NCBI GenBank assembly: GCA_017792345.1
Contig: CP051228.1
Location: forward strand, 1,488,001 to 1,552,000
DNA length: 64,000 bases
Origin: Mesoflavibacter sp.
GTDB lineage: Bacteria > Pseudomonadota > Alphaproteobacteria > UBA8366 > Aestuariispiraceae
Reading direction: 5' to 3'
Below the pieces are notes generated by a model. It worked only from the letters and a program-made list of their open reading frames with translations, made no database searches and was not told the DNA's origin. Made by a program: the position numbers and the translations under genes. Shown piece by piece: positions 35,635-44,284 of the stretch (within the stretch, counting starts at the first letter, position 1; every line of letters starts with the position of its first letter).

Positions 35635-36993
35635 ATGCGTGAAGGCAGCCTGGACGCACCGGTACGGCATCCGATCGACTGGAACGATCCGGATTTCTAT
35701 GACGAGGCGAAGCTGGACGAGGAACTGCGGCGGGTGTTCGACATCTGCCATGGTTGCCGCCGCTGCTTCAATCTGTGCGACAGTTTCCCGCGCCTGTTCG
35801 ATCTGATCGACGGTTCCGAAACCGAAGAGCTCGATTCCGTCGATTCCAAGGATTTCAAGCCGGTCGTGGACGCCTGCACCCTGTGCGACATGTGCTTCAT
35901 GGTGAAGTGCCCCTATGTCCCGCCGCATGAATTCAACCTGGACTTCCCGCACCTGATGCTGCGCTACCGGGCGGTCGAGAACCGCAAGGGACTGCGCGGC
36001 GGCATGGAAGGGCAACTGACCAAGACCGACCGCAACGGCAAGCTGGGCAGCGCCGTTGCCGGGATCGCCAACTGGGCGACGAAGGAAACGAACGGCCTGA
36101 CCCGCGGCGTGATGCAGTCCATCGCCGGCGTCCATAAGGAGGCCGCCCTGCCGCCCTTCGCCGGCAAGACGTTGCTGGACATGGCGGACGACCTGCCCAA
36201 GGCCGATCCGACCGGCCCGGCCGCCGGACAGAAGGCGGTGATCTATGCCACCTGCTACGGCAACTACAACACGCCGGAGATCGGTGAGGCGGCCGTGAAG
36301 GTCCTGGCCAAGAGCGGCGTCGACTGCGAAATCGTCTATCCCGAATGCTGCGGCATGCCGCAGATGGAACAGGGCGATATCGGCACCGTCGCGGGCAAGG
36401 CAAAGAACGTCGCCAAGACCCTGAAACCCTATATCGACAAAGGCTACGACGTGATCGCCCTGGTCCCGTCCTGCGCCTTGATGCTGAAATTCGAATGGCC
36501 GCTGATCGCGCCGGACGATCCGGATGTGAAGGCCCTGGCCGAAGCATCGCACGACATCTCGGAATATGTCGTCGCCCTGTCCAAGAAGACCGGGCTGGCC
36601 GAAGGCATGCAGCCGCTGGACGGACCGATCGCGATCCATATCTCCTGCCACGCCCGGGCCCAGAATATGGGTCAGAAGGGCGCGGAGCTGGCGCGGCTGA
36701 TCCCCGACACACGGATCGCGGCGGTCGAGCGTTGCTCCGGCCATGGCGGATCCTGGGGCGTCATGAAAGACAATTTCGACGTCGGCTTGAAGGTCGGCAA
36801 ACCGGTCTTCAAGCAGATGCAGGCCAAGGGAAAGGCCAAGTTCATTGCATCAGAATGCCCGTTGGCCGGTCTGCATATCCAGCAGGGGATCGAGCGCAAC
36901 CCGGAGGATCCCGGCGAGGGCGCGGAGCGGGTCGAACCCGAACTGGCCGCCCATCCGATCGTATTGCTGGCCAAGTCCTACGGGCTGATGTAG
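35635..36993 (+). CDS. (Fe-S)-binding oxidoreductase, GlpC/HdrD-like
   Basis: This 452-residue protein has a two-cluster ferredoxin domain with CHGCRRCFNLCDSFPR (near residue 38) and CTLCDMCFMVKCPYVPP (near residue 80). Two CCG-type cysteine domains follow: CYGNYNTPEIG through YPECCGMPQ near residues 205-240, and SCHARAQNMG through ERCSGHGGSWG near residues 337-372. This layout matches GlpC and heterodisulfide-reductase subunits, which move electrons to quinones or disulfides. It lies between rubrerythrin and DUF3501 and may be the electron donor for the rubrerythrin. No dehydrogenase partner of the GlpAB type is present. Confidence 0.87.
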   Translation: MREGSLDAPVRHPIDWNDPDFYDEAKLDEELRRVFDICHGCRRCFNLCDSFPRLFDLIDGSETEELDSVDSKDFKPVVDACTLCDMCFMVKCPYVPPHEFNLDFPHLMLRYRAVENRKGLRGGMEGQLTKTDRNGKLGSAVAGIANWATKETNGLTRGVMQSIAGVHKEAALPPFAGKTLLDMADDLPKADPTGPAAGQKAVIYATCYGNYNTPEIGEAAVKVLAKSGVDCEIVYPECCGMPQMEQGDIGTVAGKAKNVAKTLKPYIDKGYDVIALVPSCALMLKFEWPLIAPDDPDVKALAEASHDISEYVVALSKKTGLAEGMQPLDGPIAIHISCHARAQNMGQKGAELARLIPDTRIAAVERCSGHGGSWGVMKDNFDVGLKVGKPVFKQMQAKGKAKFIASECPLAGLHIQQGIERNPEDPGEGAERVEPELAAHPIVLLAKSYGLM

Positions 36994-37086
36994 TTGCGAC
37001 CCATTCGCAATAGAGTTTAGGAAAGGGCTTTGTGGGGGGCCGGCGGAACGCCGCCGGGTGGAAGCCTCTAACGGAGAACCGAAGAG

Positions 37087-37680
37087 ATGGAACATATGAC
37101 CAAACGAGAAATCACCCAGGCCGACATCCTGCCGCTGGCGGATTATGTCAAAGTCCGCAAACAGCGCCATGCCGCGCTGATCGCTCAGAAAAAGCACCGC
37201 CGGATCGAAATCGGACCGGTCGCGACCTGCTATTTCGAGAATTACGACACGATGCTGCACCAGGTGCAGGAGATGCTGTATATCGAAAAGGGCGGCGACG
37301 AGCAGATCGCCGATGAACTCAGCGCCTATAATCCGATGATCCCGAACGGCAGCGAACTGACCGCGACCGTCATGTTCGAGATCGACGATCCGATCCGCCG
37401 CAAGAATTTCCTGAGCCGCCTGGGCGGGGTCGAGGAGACGATGTTCATCCGCTTCGGCGGCCAGGAAGTCGTGGGCGTCCCGGAAGCCGATGTCGACCGC
37501 ACCAATGCCGACGGCAAGGCATCTTCGGTCCAGTTCATTCATTTCCCCTTTACCGGCGAGCAGATCGCGGCGTTCAAATCCGCCGACCAGGTCCTCGTCG
37601 GTTTCTCCCATGAGCAATACGGCCATATGGCCGTCCTCACCGAGGCGTCGCGCGACGCGCTGGCGGCCGATTTCGATTGA
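37087..37680 (+). CDS. DUF3501 family protein
   Basis: This 197-residue soluble protein matches the DUF3501 pattern: an opening ADILPLADYVKVRKQRHAALIAQKK-like region (residues 14-38), then VATCYFENYDTMLHQVQEML and ELTATVMFEIDD. The ATG is preceded by GGAG; a second ATG four codons later is possible. No catalytic motif is known. The family recurs beside rubrerythrin and the GlpC-like Fe-S protein in proteobacteria, so the three probably act together. It ends at a strong terminator. Confidence 0.88.
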   Translation: MEHMTKREITQADILPLADYVKVRKQRHAALIAQKKHRRIEIGPVATCYFENYDTMLHQVQEMLYIEKGGDEQIADELSAYNPMIPNGSELTATVMFEIDDPIRRKNFLSRLGGVEETMFIRFGGQEVVGVPEADVDRTNADGKASSVQFIHFPFTGEQIAAFKSADQVLVGFSHEQYGHMAVLTEASRDALAADFD

Positions 37681-37709
37681 CCCCCCAAGGTAACGGGATC
37701 CGCCGCCCC

Positions 37710-37746
37710 GGCCCCCTGCCCCAAGCAGGGGGCCGGTTTCGTTTTG
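37710..37746 (+). terminator. Terminator of the rubrerythrin-FeS-DUF3501 operon
   Basis: GGCCCCCTGC (37710-37719) pairs perfectly with GCAGGGGGCC (37725-37734) around a 5-nt loop, followed by a T-rich tail (TTTCGTTTT). It lies 30 bp after the DUF3501 stop. Confidence 0.8.
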
Positions 37747-37828
37747 GACGACTGCCAACCGGTAACCGTCTTGGAAAATCCGGCCGGGGCGAAGGGGGCC
37801 GCCCGCCCCGGCCGAAATGCGGAACGGC

Positions 37829-38302
37829 TTACTGCTGCAGTTCCGCGGGGGATTTCGTCGCGATGTCGACCCATTTGCCATCGGCCTGGTCGATATAGCC
37901 CGGGACGTCCGCCAGCCATTTTTCCTGAATTTCGGCCGACAGGTTCAGGTACAGCTTGTCGTCGACAATGCGCCACTGGGTCGGATCACCGTCGAATTTG
38001 AAGCCCATCGCCGTACCAAAGGCGCAGTATCCGCCATATTGCGGGACATAGGCCGCCGGATCGGCCTCGAACTTGTCCTTATGCGCCTCATTGGCGAAAC
38101 GGTAGGTCGCGCCCTGATACTGGGACGTGATTTGCCAGTTGCCCTGAACCGGCTTTCCTTCAGTAAAATAGGCAACCGGATCGTAGCCTTGCAGCGCCAA
38201 GCCGGTCTGCGAGGTGTTCAGTTCTACGCCGGCGGCCATGGCGGAGGCCGCGACGAACAGCGAGACGAAGGCGCCCGCCAGAAGGGATGCGAAGGATTTC
38301 AT
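37829..38302 (-). CDS. Secreted YHS domain protein
   Basis: This 157-residue protein has an N-terminal signal peptide ending near VAASAMAAG (residues 14-25) and then a YHS domain: LQGYDPVAYFTEGKP, ATYRFANEAHKDKFEADP, and PQYGGYCAFG. The ATG at 38302 follows GGGAG; upstream in-frame codons lack a signal peptide. YHS domains are suggested metal-binding modules, and periplasmic members are common in alphaproteobacteria with no known activity. It is divergent from a TetR regulator that may control it. Confidence 0.87.
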   Translation of the reverse strand: MKSFASLLAGAFVSLFVAASAMAAGVELNTSQTGLALQGYDPVAYFTEGKPVQGNWQITSQYQGATYRFANEAHKDKFEADPAAYVPQYGGYCAFGTAMGFKFDGDPTQWRIVDDKLYLNLSAEIQEKWLADVPGYIDQADGKWVDIATKSPAELQQ

Positions 38303-38409
38303 GTCTGATTCTCCCGAATAGAAGCTGCCGCGACACCGTTCTGTGGCGGCCGGTTTCCGGTGCGGCATCCGGATCGAATGCCGCGCCTGCCGCAGACATA
38401 CGATTAGGA

Positions 38410-38419
38410 ACCATTTGGT
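38410..38419. promoter_or_regulatory. Short palindrome between YHS and TetR genes
   Basis: ACCA-TT-TGGT (38410-38419) lies in the 179-bp gap between the divergent genes and might be half of a TetR operator. It is short, so support is weak. Confidence 0.25.
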
Positions 38420-38481
38420 ACAAAACAACAGAGTGTGATCGCCGCGTGATGCGGAAACCGGAATCGCGGTAAGGAAAGGTC

Positions 38482-39051
38482 ATGGCGCGACCCAGAGAGT
38501 TCGACACCGACACAGCGATGCAGGGCGCGATGCGCGTTTTCTGGATGAAGGGCTATGCGGCGACCAACCTGCCGGACCTGTTATCCGCGATGGGCATCAC
38601 CCGGGGCAGTTTCTACAAGGCCTTCGACGACAAGGAATCGGTCTATCTCGCCGCGCTGGATTATTACGACGACAAGATCGTCTCAACCGTCGTCGAGCGA
38701 CTAAGCGCCGGAACGGATGACAGCGCTTCTGCCTGCCTCGCACCCTTGTTCGCCTGCACCGGCGATGCCGCGGACAAGGGCTGCTTCATCTGCAACGCCA
38801 TGGTCGAACTGGCGCCTTTCAACGCGAAAGTCGCTGAACGCACGGGCCGGATGGCGGAACGGGTAAGGGCGGCGATCGAGGACGTTCTGCGTCGGTTCGA
38901 CATTGGCGGAAACGACACGCACCGCCGGGAGCTCTCGACCCTGGTCCTGCATCTCTATTTCGGATTCCACGCCATGGGCCGGGCATCCCGTGTTCACGGG
39001 GATTGGCAGGCACGATTGAGCCGCCTGTTCGGGGAAGCCGCGCCCGCCTGA
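38482..39051 (+). CDS. TetR/AcrR family regulator
   Basis: This 189-residue repressor has an N-terminal helix-turn-helix (MRVFWMKGYAATNLPDLLSA and ITRGSFYKAFDDKESVY, about 16-55). The C-terminal domain includes CFICNAMVELAPF near residue 98, as in YxaF/LmrA-like TetR proteins of this subgroup. It is divergent from the YHS-domain gene and 6 bp from the convergent SH3 gene. The ligand is unknown. Confidence 0.88.
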   Translation: MARPREFDTDTAMQGAMRVFWMKGYAATNLPDLLSAMGITRGSFYKAFDDKESVYLAALDYYDDKIVSTVVERLSAGTDDSASACLAPLFACTGDAADKGCFICNAMVELAPFNAKVAERTGRMAERVRAAIEDVLRRFDIGGNDTHRRELSTLVLHLYFGFHAMGRASRVHGDWQARLSRLFGEAAPA

Positions 39052-39057
39052 CCGGCG

Positions 39058-39606
39058 CTATTGCAGCGTTTCGCCCGGCTCGATACCCCAGACATCGCTG
39101 CGTTTCAGCCAGCCGTCATACCCCAGCACCGTGACCAGGCACCAGACGGGCTCGCAGTATTCGACGCGGGCGACCAGGCCCTCGGCGAGCCGGGCGACGG
39201 CGGGCGAGGCCTCGTCGGACAGGCGGCGCAGGGTCGTTTCCGGCGCGGTGACGATGACCGTCCGGCGGGAGCTGAGCAGCGCGAAATGGACCCAGCCTTC
39301 ATCGCCTTCCCAATCGCGGATTTTCCGCCATTTGTCGAATTCGGCGATGACCTGGACCGGCATGTCGAGGCGGCGATAGACCCAGCGGATCGGATAATCG
39401 ACGCCCGGCCCGGTGCGGACATTCGCCTCCGCCGCCTTGATCGACACCATGCGCGGGATGGGTTGGCCAGATCTCTGGCCCGCGCCCTGTCCGGCCCCTT
39501 GTCCCACCTCTTGGCCGCCGCTCTGTGCCTGGGCCGGCGCACCGGCGGACAACAGGGCGACGCCCAGTCCGACGGAGAACAGCAATATGAGCGCGATCCG
39601 GCGCAT
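39058..39606 (-). CDS. Secreted SH3-domain protein
   Basis: This 182-residue protein has a signal peptide (about 1-27, ending SAGAPAQAQ) and then a Gly/Gln-rich repeat stretch (about 28-47). The first bacterial SH3-type domain (KAAEANVRTGPGVDYPIRWVYRR, residues 57-79, with GWVH near 103) is followed by a second SH3-like region ending in GYDGWLKRSDVWG near residue 165. It is typical of alphaproteobacterial periplasmic proteins thought to bind cell wall. It is divergent from the 2-hydroxyacid dehydrogenase, an arrangement seen often in Rhodospirillales. Confidence 0.85.
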   Translation of the reverse strand: MRRIALILLFSVGLGVALLSAGAPAQAQSGGQEVGQGAGQGAGQRSGQPIPRMVSIKAAEANVRTGPGVDYPIRWVYRRLDMPVQVIAEFDKWRKIRDWEGDEGWVHFALLSSRRTVIVTAPETTLRRLSDEASPAVARLAEGLVARVEYCEPVWCLVTVLGYDGWLKRSDVWGIEPGETLQ

Positions 39607-39769
39607 CGATTCCTCGGGACAGACCTATCGGGCGGCAACGGTTTCCTATAACGCGATTCTTCTATAAAGAAAGCGCTGCACCCGGATTCAGGGACGCGCC
39701 GGACTGTGGAAATCCGTCGCACGCGGCCCTAGAACGAAGAGACCGGGACCATCGGGGGTTGGACACGCC

Positions 39770-40756
39770 ATGACCTACAGGAAGCCGAAAGTCGTCGTCA
39801 CGCGCAAGCTGCCGGACATCATTGAAACCCGGATGATGGAACTGTTCGATTGCGAGCTGAACCTGGCCGACGAGGCCTTCACCCGCGATCAGATGCTGGA
39901 CGCGGTGAAACGCGCCGAAATCCTGGTCCCGACCGTGACGGACAAGATCGACCGCGAGGTGATCGACGCCGCCGGGGACAAGCTGAAGATGATCGCCAGT
40001 TTTGGCACCGGGGTCGACCATATCGACTTCGCCGCCGCCAAGAAGCGCGGGATCATCGTCACCAACACGCCGGACGTCCTGACCGAGGACACGGCGGATA
40101 TGACCATGGCGCTGATCCTGGCCGTGCCGCGCCGTCTGGTGGAAGGCGAACAATTGGTGCGCGAAGGATCCTGGACCGGCTGGAGTCCGACCGGGATGCT
40201 GGGCCATCGGATCTGGGGCAAGCGGCTGGGCATCATCGGTATGGGCCGGATCGGCACCGCCGTCGCCCGCCGGGCCAAGGGGTTCGGCCTGTCGGTGCAT
40301 TACCACAACCGGAACCGCGTGCCGGAAAGCCTGGAAGAGACGCTGGAGGCGACCTATTGGTCGTCCCTGGACCAGATGATCGCCCATATGGACATCCTGT
40401 CGATCAACTGTCCGCACACGCCGGCAACCTATCATCTGCTGAACGCCCGCCGACTGGACCTGATGAAGACCCACGCTTATGTGGTCAACACGTCGCGCGG
40501 CGAAGTCATCGACGAGGCGGCCCTGGTCAAGGCCCTGTCCCAGGGCCAGATCGCCGGGGCGGGTCTGGACGTCTATGAGAACGAACCGGCGGTGAACCCG
40601 AAGCTGATCAAGCTCAGCAATGTCGTCCTGCTGCCGCATATGGGGTCTGCGACGATCGAGGGCCGCATCGCCATGGGCGAACGGGTCATCATCAACGTCA
40701 AAACCTGGGTCGACGGCCACAACCCGCCCGACCGGGTCATCGACACGATGTTTTGA
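39770..40756 (+). CDS. D-2-hydroxyacid dehydrogenase (glyoxylate/hydroxypyruvate reductase-like)
   Basis: This 328-residue NAD(P)-dependent dehydrogenase has the Rossmann motif LGIIGMGRIGTAVARRAKGFG near residue 152. The catalytic Arg is in VNTSRGEVIDEAALV near residue 243, Glu lies in YENEP, and the catalytic His is in LLPHMGSAT near residue 290. The group reduces glyoxylate, hydroxypyruvate or related 2-oxoacids to D-2-hydroxyacids. Glyoxylate reductase (NADP) is the best guess, but cofactor choice was not tested. Confidence 0.9.
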   Translation: MTYRKPKVVVTRKLPDIIETRMMELFDCELNLADEAFTRDQMLDAVKRAEILVPTVTDKIDREVIDAAGDKLKMIASFGTGVDHIDFAAAKKRGIIVTNTPDVLTEDTADMTMALILAVPRRLVEGEQLVREGSWTGWSPTGMLGHRIWGKRLGIIGMGRIGTAVARRAKGFGLSVHYHNRNRVPESLEETLEATYWSSLDQMIAHMDILSINCPHTPATYHLLNARRLDLMKTHAYVVNTSRGEVIDEAALVKALSQGQIAGAGLDVYENEPAVNPKLIKLSNVVLLPHMGSATIEGRIAMGERVIINVKTWVDGHNPPDRVIDTMF

Positions 40757-40781
40757 TCCGGCCGAGCCGGACCGGCTCGGA

Positions 40782-41426
40782 CTAGGCCGTCGATCGTGTC
40801 GAACCGGCGGGTGCCGCGAATACCAGTTCAATATAGCGCCGCAGGTGATCGACGCTTTCAGCAGCGATCTCCACGGCGGAATCGGCGCCGCCTTCGGCCT
40901 TCGCCAGGATGAACGCACCCTGCAGCACCGCCTGGGTGTGCAGCGCCAATGACCGCGCGGACCAGTCCGGCGTCAGCCCCCGCTGATCCATCGCCGCCTG
41001 GATATCCGCTTCCAGCTTCGCCGCATGGCTGGTGATGCTGCGCTGACAGGCCTCGCGGATCGACGGTGCGGTCTCATAGGTCTCCTGCACCATTGTCCCG
41101 ACCAGACAGGTGAATTCCGGCACGCGGCCCTGCAGCAGCGCCTTGCGGAAATCGACATAGGCCAGGATGCGGTCCAGCGGGTCGTCCAGATCATGGTAAG
41201 GGGCATCGACGAACAGGGCCCCGGTGACCTCGGACCAATAATCCGCGGCCGCGACGCCCAGCTCGTCCTTGTTCTTGAAATGGTGAAAGAACGCACCCTT
41301 GGTCACGCCCGCGGCCGAGCATAGCTCGTCGACGGAGGTCGCCGAATAGCCTTTCGTGCGGATCACCGTCAGCGCGGCGTCCAGCAGCTTTTCCTTACTG
41401 GTTTTCTTTCCCGGCAGCATGGGCAT
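40782..41426 (-). CDS. TetR/AcrR family regulator (likely of the MATE gene)
   Basis: This 214-residue regulator starts at an ATG preceded by GAGGAG. The helix-turn-helix is KEKLLDAALTVIRTKGYSATS with SAAGVTKGAFFHHFKNKDEL (about 11-55), of the AcrR/NemR-like class. The C-terminal ligand domain includes FTCLVGTMVQETYETAPSI near residue 104. An ATACC-N8-GGTAT palindrome lies 22 bp upstream of its start and in front of the divergent MATE transporter gene. Confidence 0.9.
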   Translation of the reverse strand: MPMLPGKKTSKEKLLDAALTVIRTKGYSATSVDELCSAAGVTKGAFFHHFKNKDELGVAAADYWSEVTGALFVDAPYHDLDDPLDRILAYVDFRKALLQGRVPEFTCLVGTMVQETYETAPSIREACQRSITSHAAKLEADIQAAMDQRGLTPDWSARSLALHTQAVLQGAFILAKAEGGADSAVEIAAESVDHLRRYIELVFAAPAGSTRSTA

Positions 41427-41448
41427 GTCTCATCTCCTCACCAATTAA

Positions 41449-41466
41449 ATACCGACTGGTTGGTAT
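41449..41466. promoter_or_regulatory. TetR-type operator ATACC-N8-GGTAT
   Basis: ATACCGACTGGTTGGTAT is an 18-bp imperfect palindrome with perfect 5-bp outer arms, in the gap between the divergent TetR and MATE genes. The ACnGACnnnTNGGTnT-like form is seen for many TetR repressors. Confidence 0.65.
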
Positions 41467-41620
41467 GTATTCAAGTAGCCGTGTTGCCATGCGACAAAAA
41501 TGTCGGATTCCCGGCCCGGACGCGACCGCGATCTACGGCCGGGCCGGCACCGGGACACAAACGCGTGGCGGCGGTCGATTTCGCTTGCCGTGACCCGCCC
41601 GCCGGTACACCTAAAACGGT

Positions 41621-43036
41621 ATGAGCACCCCGGTCCCACCACCCCCGCCACTGGGCGGCCCGCATCCTTCCGTAGATCAGTCCGGCGCCCGTTGGTTCTT
41701 CGGGCGGTTTTTGCGGCATTCGGCGGAACTGGGACGGTTGGCGGTACCGGTCGTGGCCAGCCGCGCGGGCATTCTGACCCTGGCGTTGGCCGACACCGTC
41801 ATGCTGGGCCCGCTGGGCGCGGAAGAGGTTGGGCATTACGGCCTGGGCACATCCGCCTTCGTCTTCCTTCTGGTCTGCGGTATCGGCCTGATGTTCGGGA
41901 CGATGGTGGAGACCAGCCACCTGCGTGGTGAGGGCAGGCTGACGGATACCGGTGCCGTGTGGCGCCGCGCCCTTCCCTATGCCGCGATCCTGGCCGGGGC
42001 CGGATTTGTCCTGACCCTGTTCGCCGAATATTACTTCCTGGCAACCGGCCAGTCGCCGGACCTGTCGCGGGAAGCCGCCACCGTCACGCGGATTCAAGGC
42101 ATCGGCCTGATCCCGATGCTGCTGTATATCTGCACCAACATGTATCTGGAGGCGATGGGCCGGCCGATGCCGGGCATGATCGCCGTCTGGGGCGCCAATA
42201 TCCTGAACATCCCCCTGAACCTGTGGCTGATCGACGGCGGCCTGGGCGTGGATGGGGCTGACGGCGCAGCACTGGCGACGACGCTCTGCCGGGTCGGCAT
42301 GATGGTCTATGTGGTCGGTTATGTCTGGTATCTGGGCGGCCGGCAGGAATGGGGCATCCGCACCCGGCCGGTGCCCGGCTGGATCGTCGGGGGCCGGACG
42401 GCGCGGCGCCACGGTTACGCCGCCGGCCCGGCCTATGCGGCGGAAAGCGGCGCCTATCACGTCATGCATATCTTCGCCGGCTGGATGGCGGCGAGTGAAC
42501 TGGCCTCGTTCAGCGTTAATATGAACCTGCTGGCGATGATCTTCATGATCTCGCTGGGCATTGCCAGCGCGACGGCGGTGCGCGTCGGCGTCGCCCATGG
42601 CCGCAGGGACTGGCCCGACCGGGCGCTGGCAGGCTGGACCGGGGTTTTCTGGGTCATGCTGATGCTGACACCCTTCGCGCTGGTGCTCTATCTGATGCCG
42701 ATGGAAACCATGTCCGTCGTCTACCGCATCACCGACCCGGTACTGCTGGCGGTCATGGCCCCGGCGACGATGCTGGTCGGCGCGGCGATGATCATGGACG
42801 GGGCGCAGTTCACGCTGGGCAATTCCCTGCGCGCCACCGGTGATGCCTGGGTTCCGACCCTACTGAACTTCCTGGGCTTCGTCGTCTTCATGATCCCGGC
42901 CGCTTATTGGCTGGGCATCGTCCTGGACCGGGGCGCGGCAGGCCTCTACGAAGGCATCTTGCTGGCCAGCGGTGTGGTCATGACCATCCTCACCCTGCGC
43001 TGGACCTGGATCTGCGTCCGCAAGATCGCGGGCTAG
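41621..43036 (+). CDS. MATE family efflux transporter
   Basis: This 471-residue polytopic membrane protein has about 12 hydrophobic segments in two homologous halves, with the MATE pattern SRAGILTLALADTVMLG near residue 47 and LRATGDAWVPTLLNF near residue 407. Members extrude cationic drugs, dyes or metabolites in exchange for Na+ or H+. It is divergent from a TetR regulator that has a palindromic site in the shared gap, so drug-induced derepression is likely. Its stop overlaps the convergent aminotransferase-fold gene by four bases. Confidence 0.87.
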   Translation: MSTPVPPPPPLGGPHPSVDQSGARWFFGRFLRHSAELGRLAVPVVASRAGILTLALADTVMLGPLGAEEVGHYGLGTSAFVFLLVCGIGLMFGTMVETSHLRGEGRLTDTGAVWRRALPYAAILAGAGFVLTLFAEYYFLATGQSPDLSREAATVTRIQGIGLIPMLLYICTNMYLEAMGRPMPGMIAVWGANILNIPLNLWLIDGGLGVDGADGAALATTLCRVGMMVYVVGYVWYLGGRQEWGIRTRPVPGWIVGGRTARRHGYAAGPAYAAESGAYHVMHIFAGWMAASELASFSVNMNLLAMIFMISLGIASATAVRVGVAHGRRDWPDRALAGWTGVFWVMLMLTPFALVLYLMPMETMSVVYRITDPVLLAVMAPATMLVGAAMIMDGAQFTLGNSLRATGDAWVPTLLNFLGFVVFMIPAAYWLGIVLDRGAAGLYEGILLASGVVMTILTLRWTWICVRKIAG

Positions 43037-44280
43037 CCCAAGATATCATCCAAAGCGGCAGTCAGTCGGTCGACCTCGGCTTCGGTCGTGTAGTGGACCA
43101 TGGAGACGCGCAGCACGCCGACTTCCGGGTCCAGACCCAGCGCCTTAATGCAGCGGTAGCCATAGAAATGACCGGCGCCGACGCAGAGGCCCTTGGCGCC
43201 CAGCGCCTCGGCCAAGGCTTCCGGCACATGGTCCGGAATGACTAGGCTGAAGGTCGCGGCGCGGCGGTGGCAATCGGCCTCGCGGCGGCCGATCAGGCGG
43301 ATTTCCGGGCGGGTGTCGAGCCAATCCAGGAACCGCTTCATCACCGCCTCTTCCTGTTTCTGGAACAGGCGGTAGACGGCGGTGGCGCGGGCGCGGGGAT
43401 CGTTCGCGGGCGCGTCAAACTGATGGTCATAGACCGCGTCGAAGTAATCCAGAATGCCGCCGATCGACCCGGCGGATTCATAGTTGGTGCCGCCCGGGTT
43501 GAGCATCGCTGCGCCATTGCCTTCATGGAAGAAGTGATTCTGGTTCGCGACGGCGTCGATCCGGTCCTTCTTGCCGTACAGCATGGCGAGATGCGGGCCG
43601 AACAGCTTGTAGAAACTGAACAGATAGAAATCGACGTCCAGGTCCTTCAGGTCCGACAGGGTATGGGCCACGGCGGCGACCCCGTCGACCACGGTCATGG
43701 CCCCGGTCGCATGAGCCTTCGCGGTAATCGCCTTCACGTCATTGACCGAGCCGACGACATTGGAGACATGCGGGAAGGCGACCAGCTTCACCTTGCCGTC
43801 GGCCAGCAGCGCGTCCAGACGGGCCGGATCGAGGTCGCCGGTCGCCGGATCGAGCTGCCATTCCCGGACTTCGATCCCGGCATCGGCCAGCCGCCGCCAG
43901 CAGCCGCCATTGGCCTCGTGATCCTGATTGGTGACGACGATCGCGTCGCCTTCCGCGAAACCGGGGCGCAGGGCCTGGGCCAGCACGTAATTGTTCAGGG
44001 TCGTGGACGGGCCGATCACCAGCTCGTCCGGCGAAATGTTGAACAGGGCAGCGATGCCCTTCTGCGCCTTTTCGATCCGCGCCTTGCCCCGTTTGGCGGC
44101 GGCAAAGGGCCATTCCGGCTGGGTCTGGCTGTCGGTCATGAAGGCAGTCATGGTGTCAATGACCTGGCGCGGCACATAGGAGCCGCCCGCATTCTCGAAA
44201 TAGGCATCCGGCGCGCCGTCCGCGCTCGACATCAACGGGAACTGCGCGCGGCAGAATTCGACATCCAGTTTATCGCTCAC
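43033..44280 (-). CDS. Class V aminotransferase-fold (cysteine desulfurase-like) protein
   Basis: This is a 415-residue PLP fold-type I protein. The PLP Lys is in LFSFYKLFGPH near residue 224, with TNQDHEANGG near residue 118, VVDGVAAVAHT near residue 200 and VVGSVNDV near residue 178. It resembles cysteine desulfurase-like proteins outside the NifS/IscS/SufS core and lacks their conserved SGHK-type cysteine loop, so its substrate is unclear. A GTG start at 44278-44280 was chosen: GGAG lies upstream and the gene begins 4 bp after the folD stop, implying coupling. Confidence 0.83.
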   Translation of the reverse strand: MSDKLDVEFCRAQFPLMSSADGAPDAYFENAGGSYVPRQVIDTMTAFMTDSQTQPEWPFAAAKRGKARIEKAQKGIAALFNISPDELVIGPSTTLNNYVLAQALRPGFAEGDAIVVTNQDHEANGGCWRRLADAGIEVREWQLDPATGDLDPARLDALLADGKVKLVAFPHVSNVVGSVNDVKAITAKAHATGAMTVVDGVAAVAHTLSDLKDLDVDFYLFSFYKLFGPHLAMLYGKKDRIDAVANQNHFFHEGNGAAMLNPGGTNYESAGSIGGILDYFDAVYDHQFDAPANDPRARATAVYRLFQKQEEAVMKRFLDWLDTRPEIRLIGRREADCHRRAATFSLVIPDHVPEALAEALGAKGLCVGAGHFYGYRCIKALGLDPEVGVLRVSMVHYTTEAEVDRLTAALDDILG

Positions 44281-44284
44281 AAGT

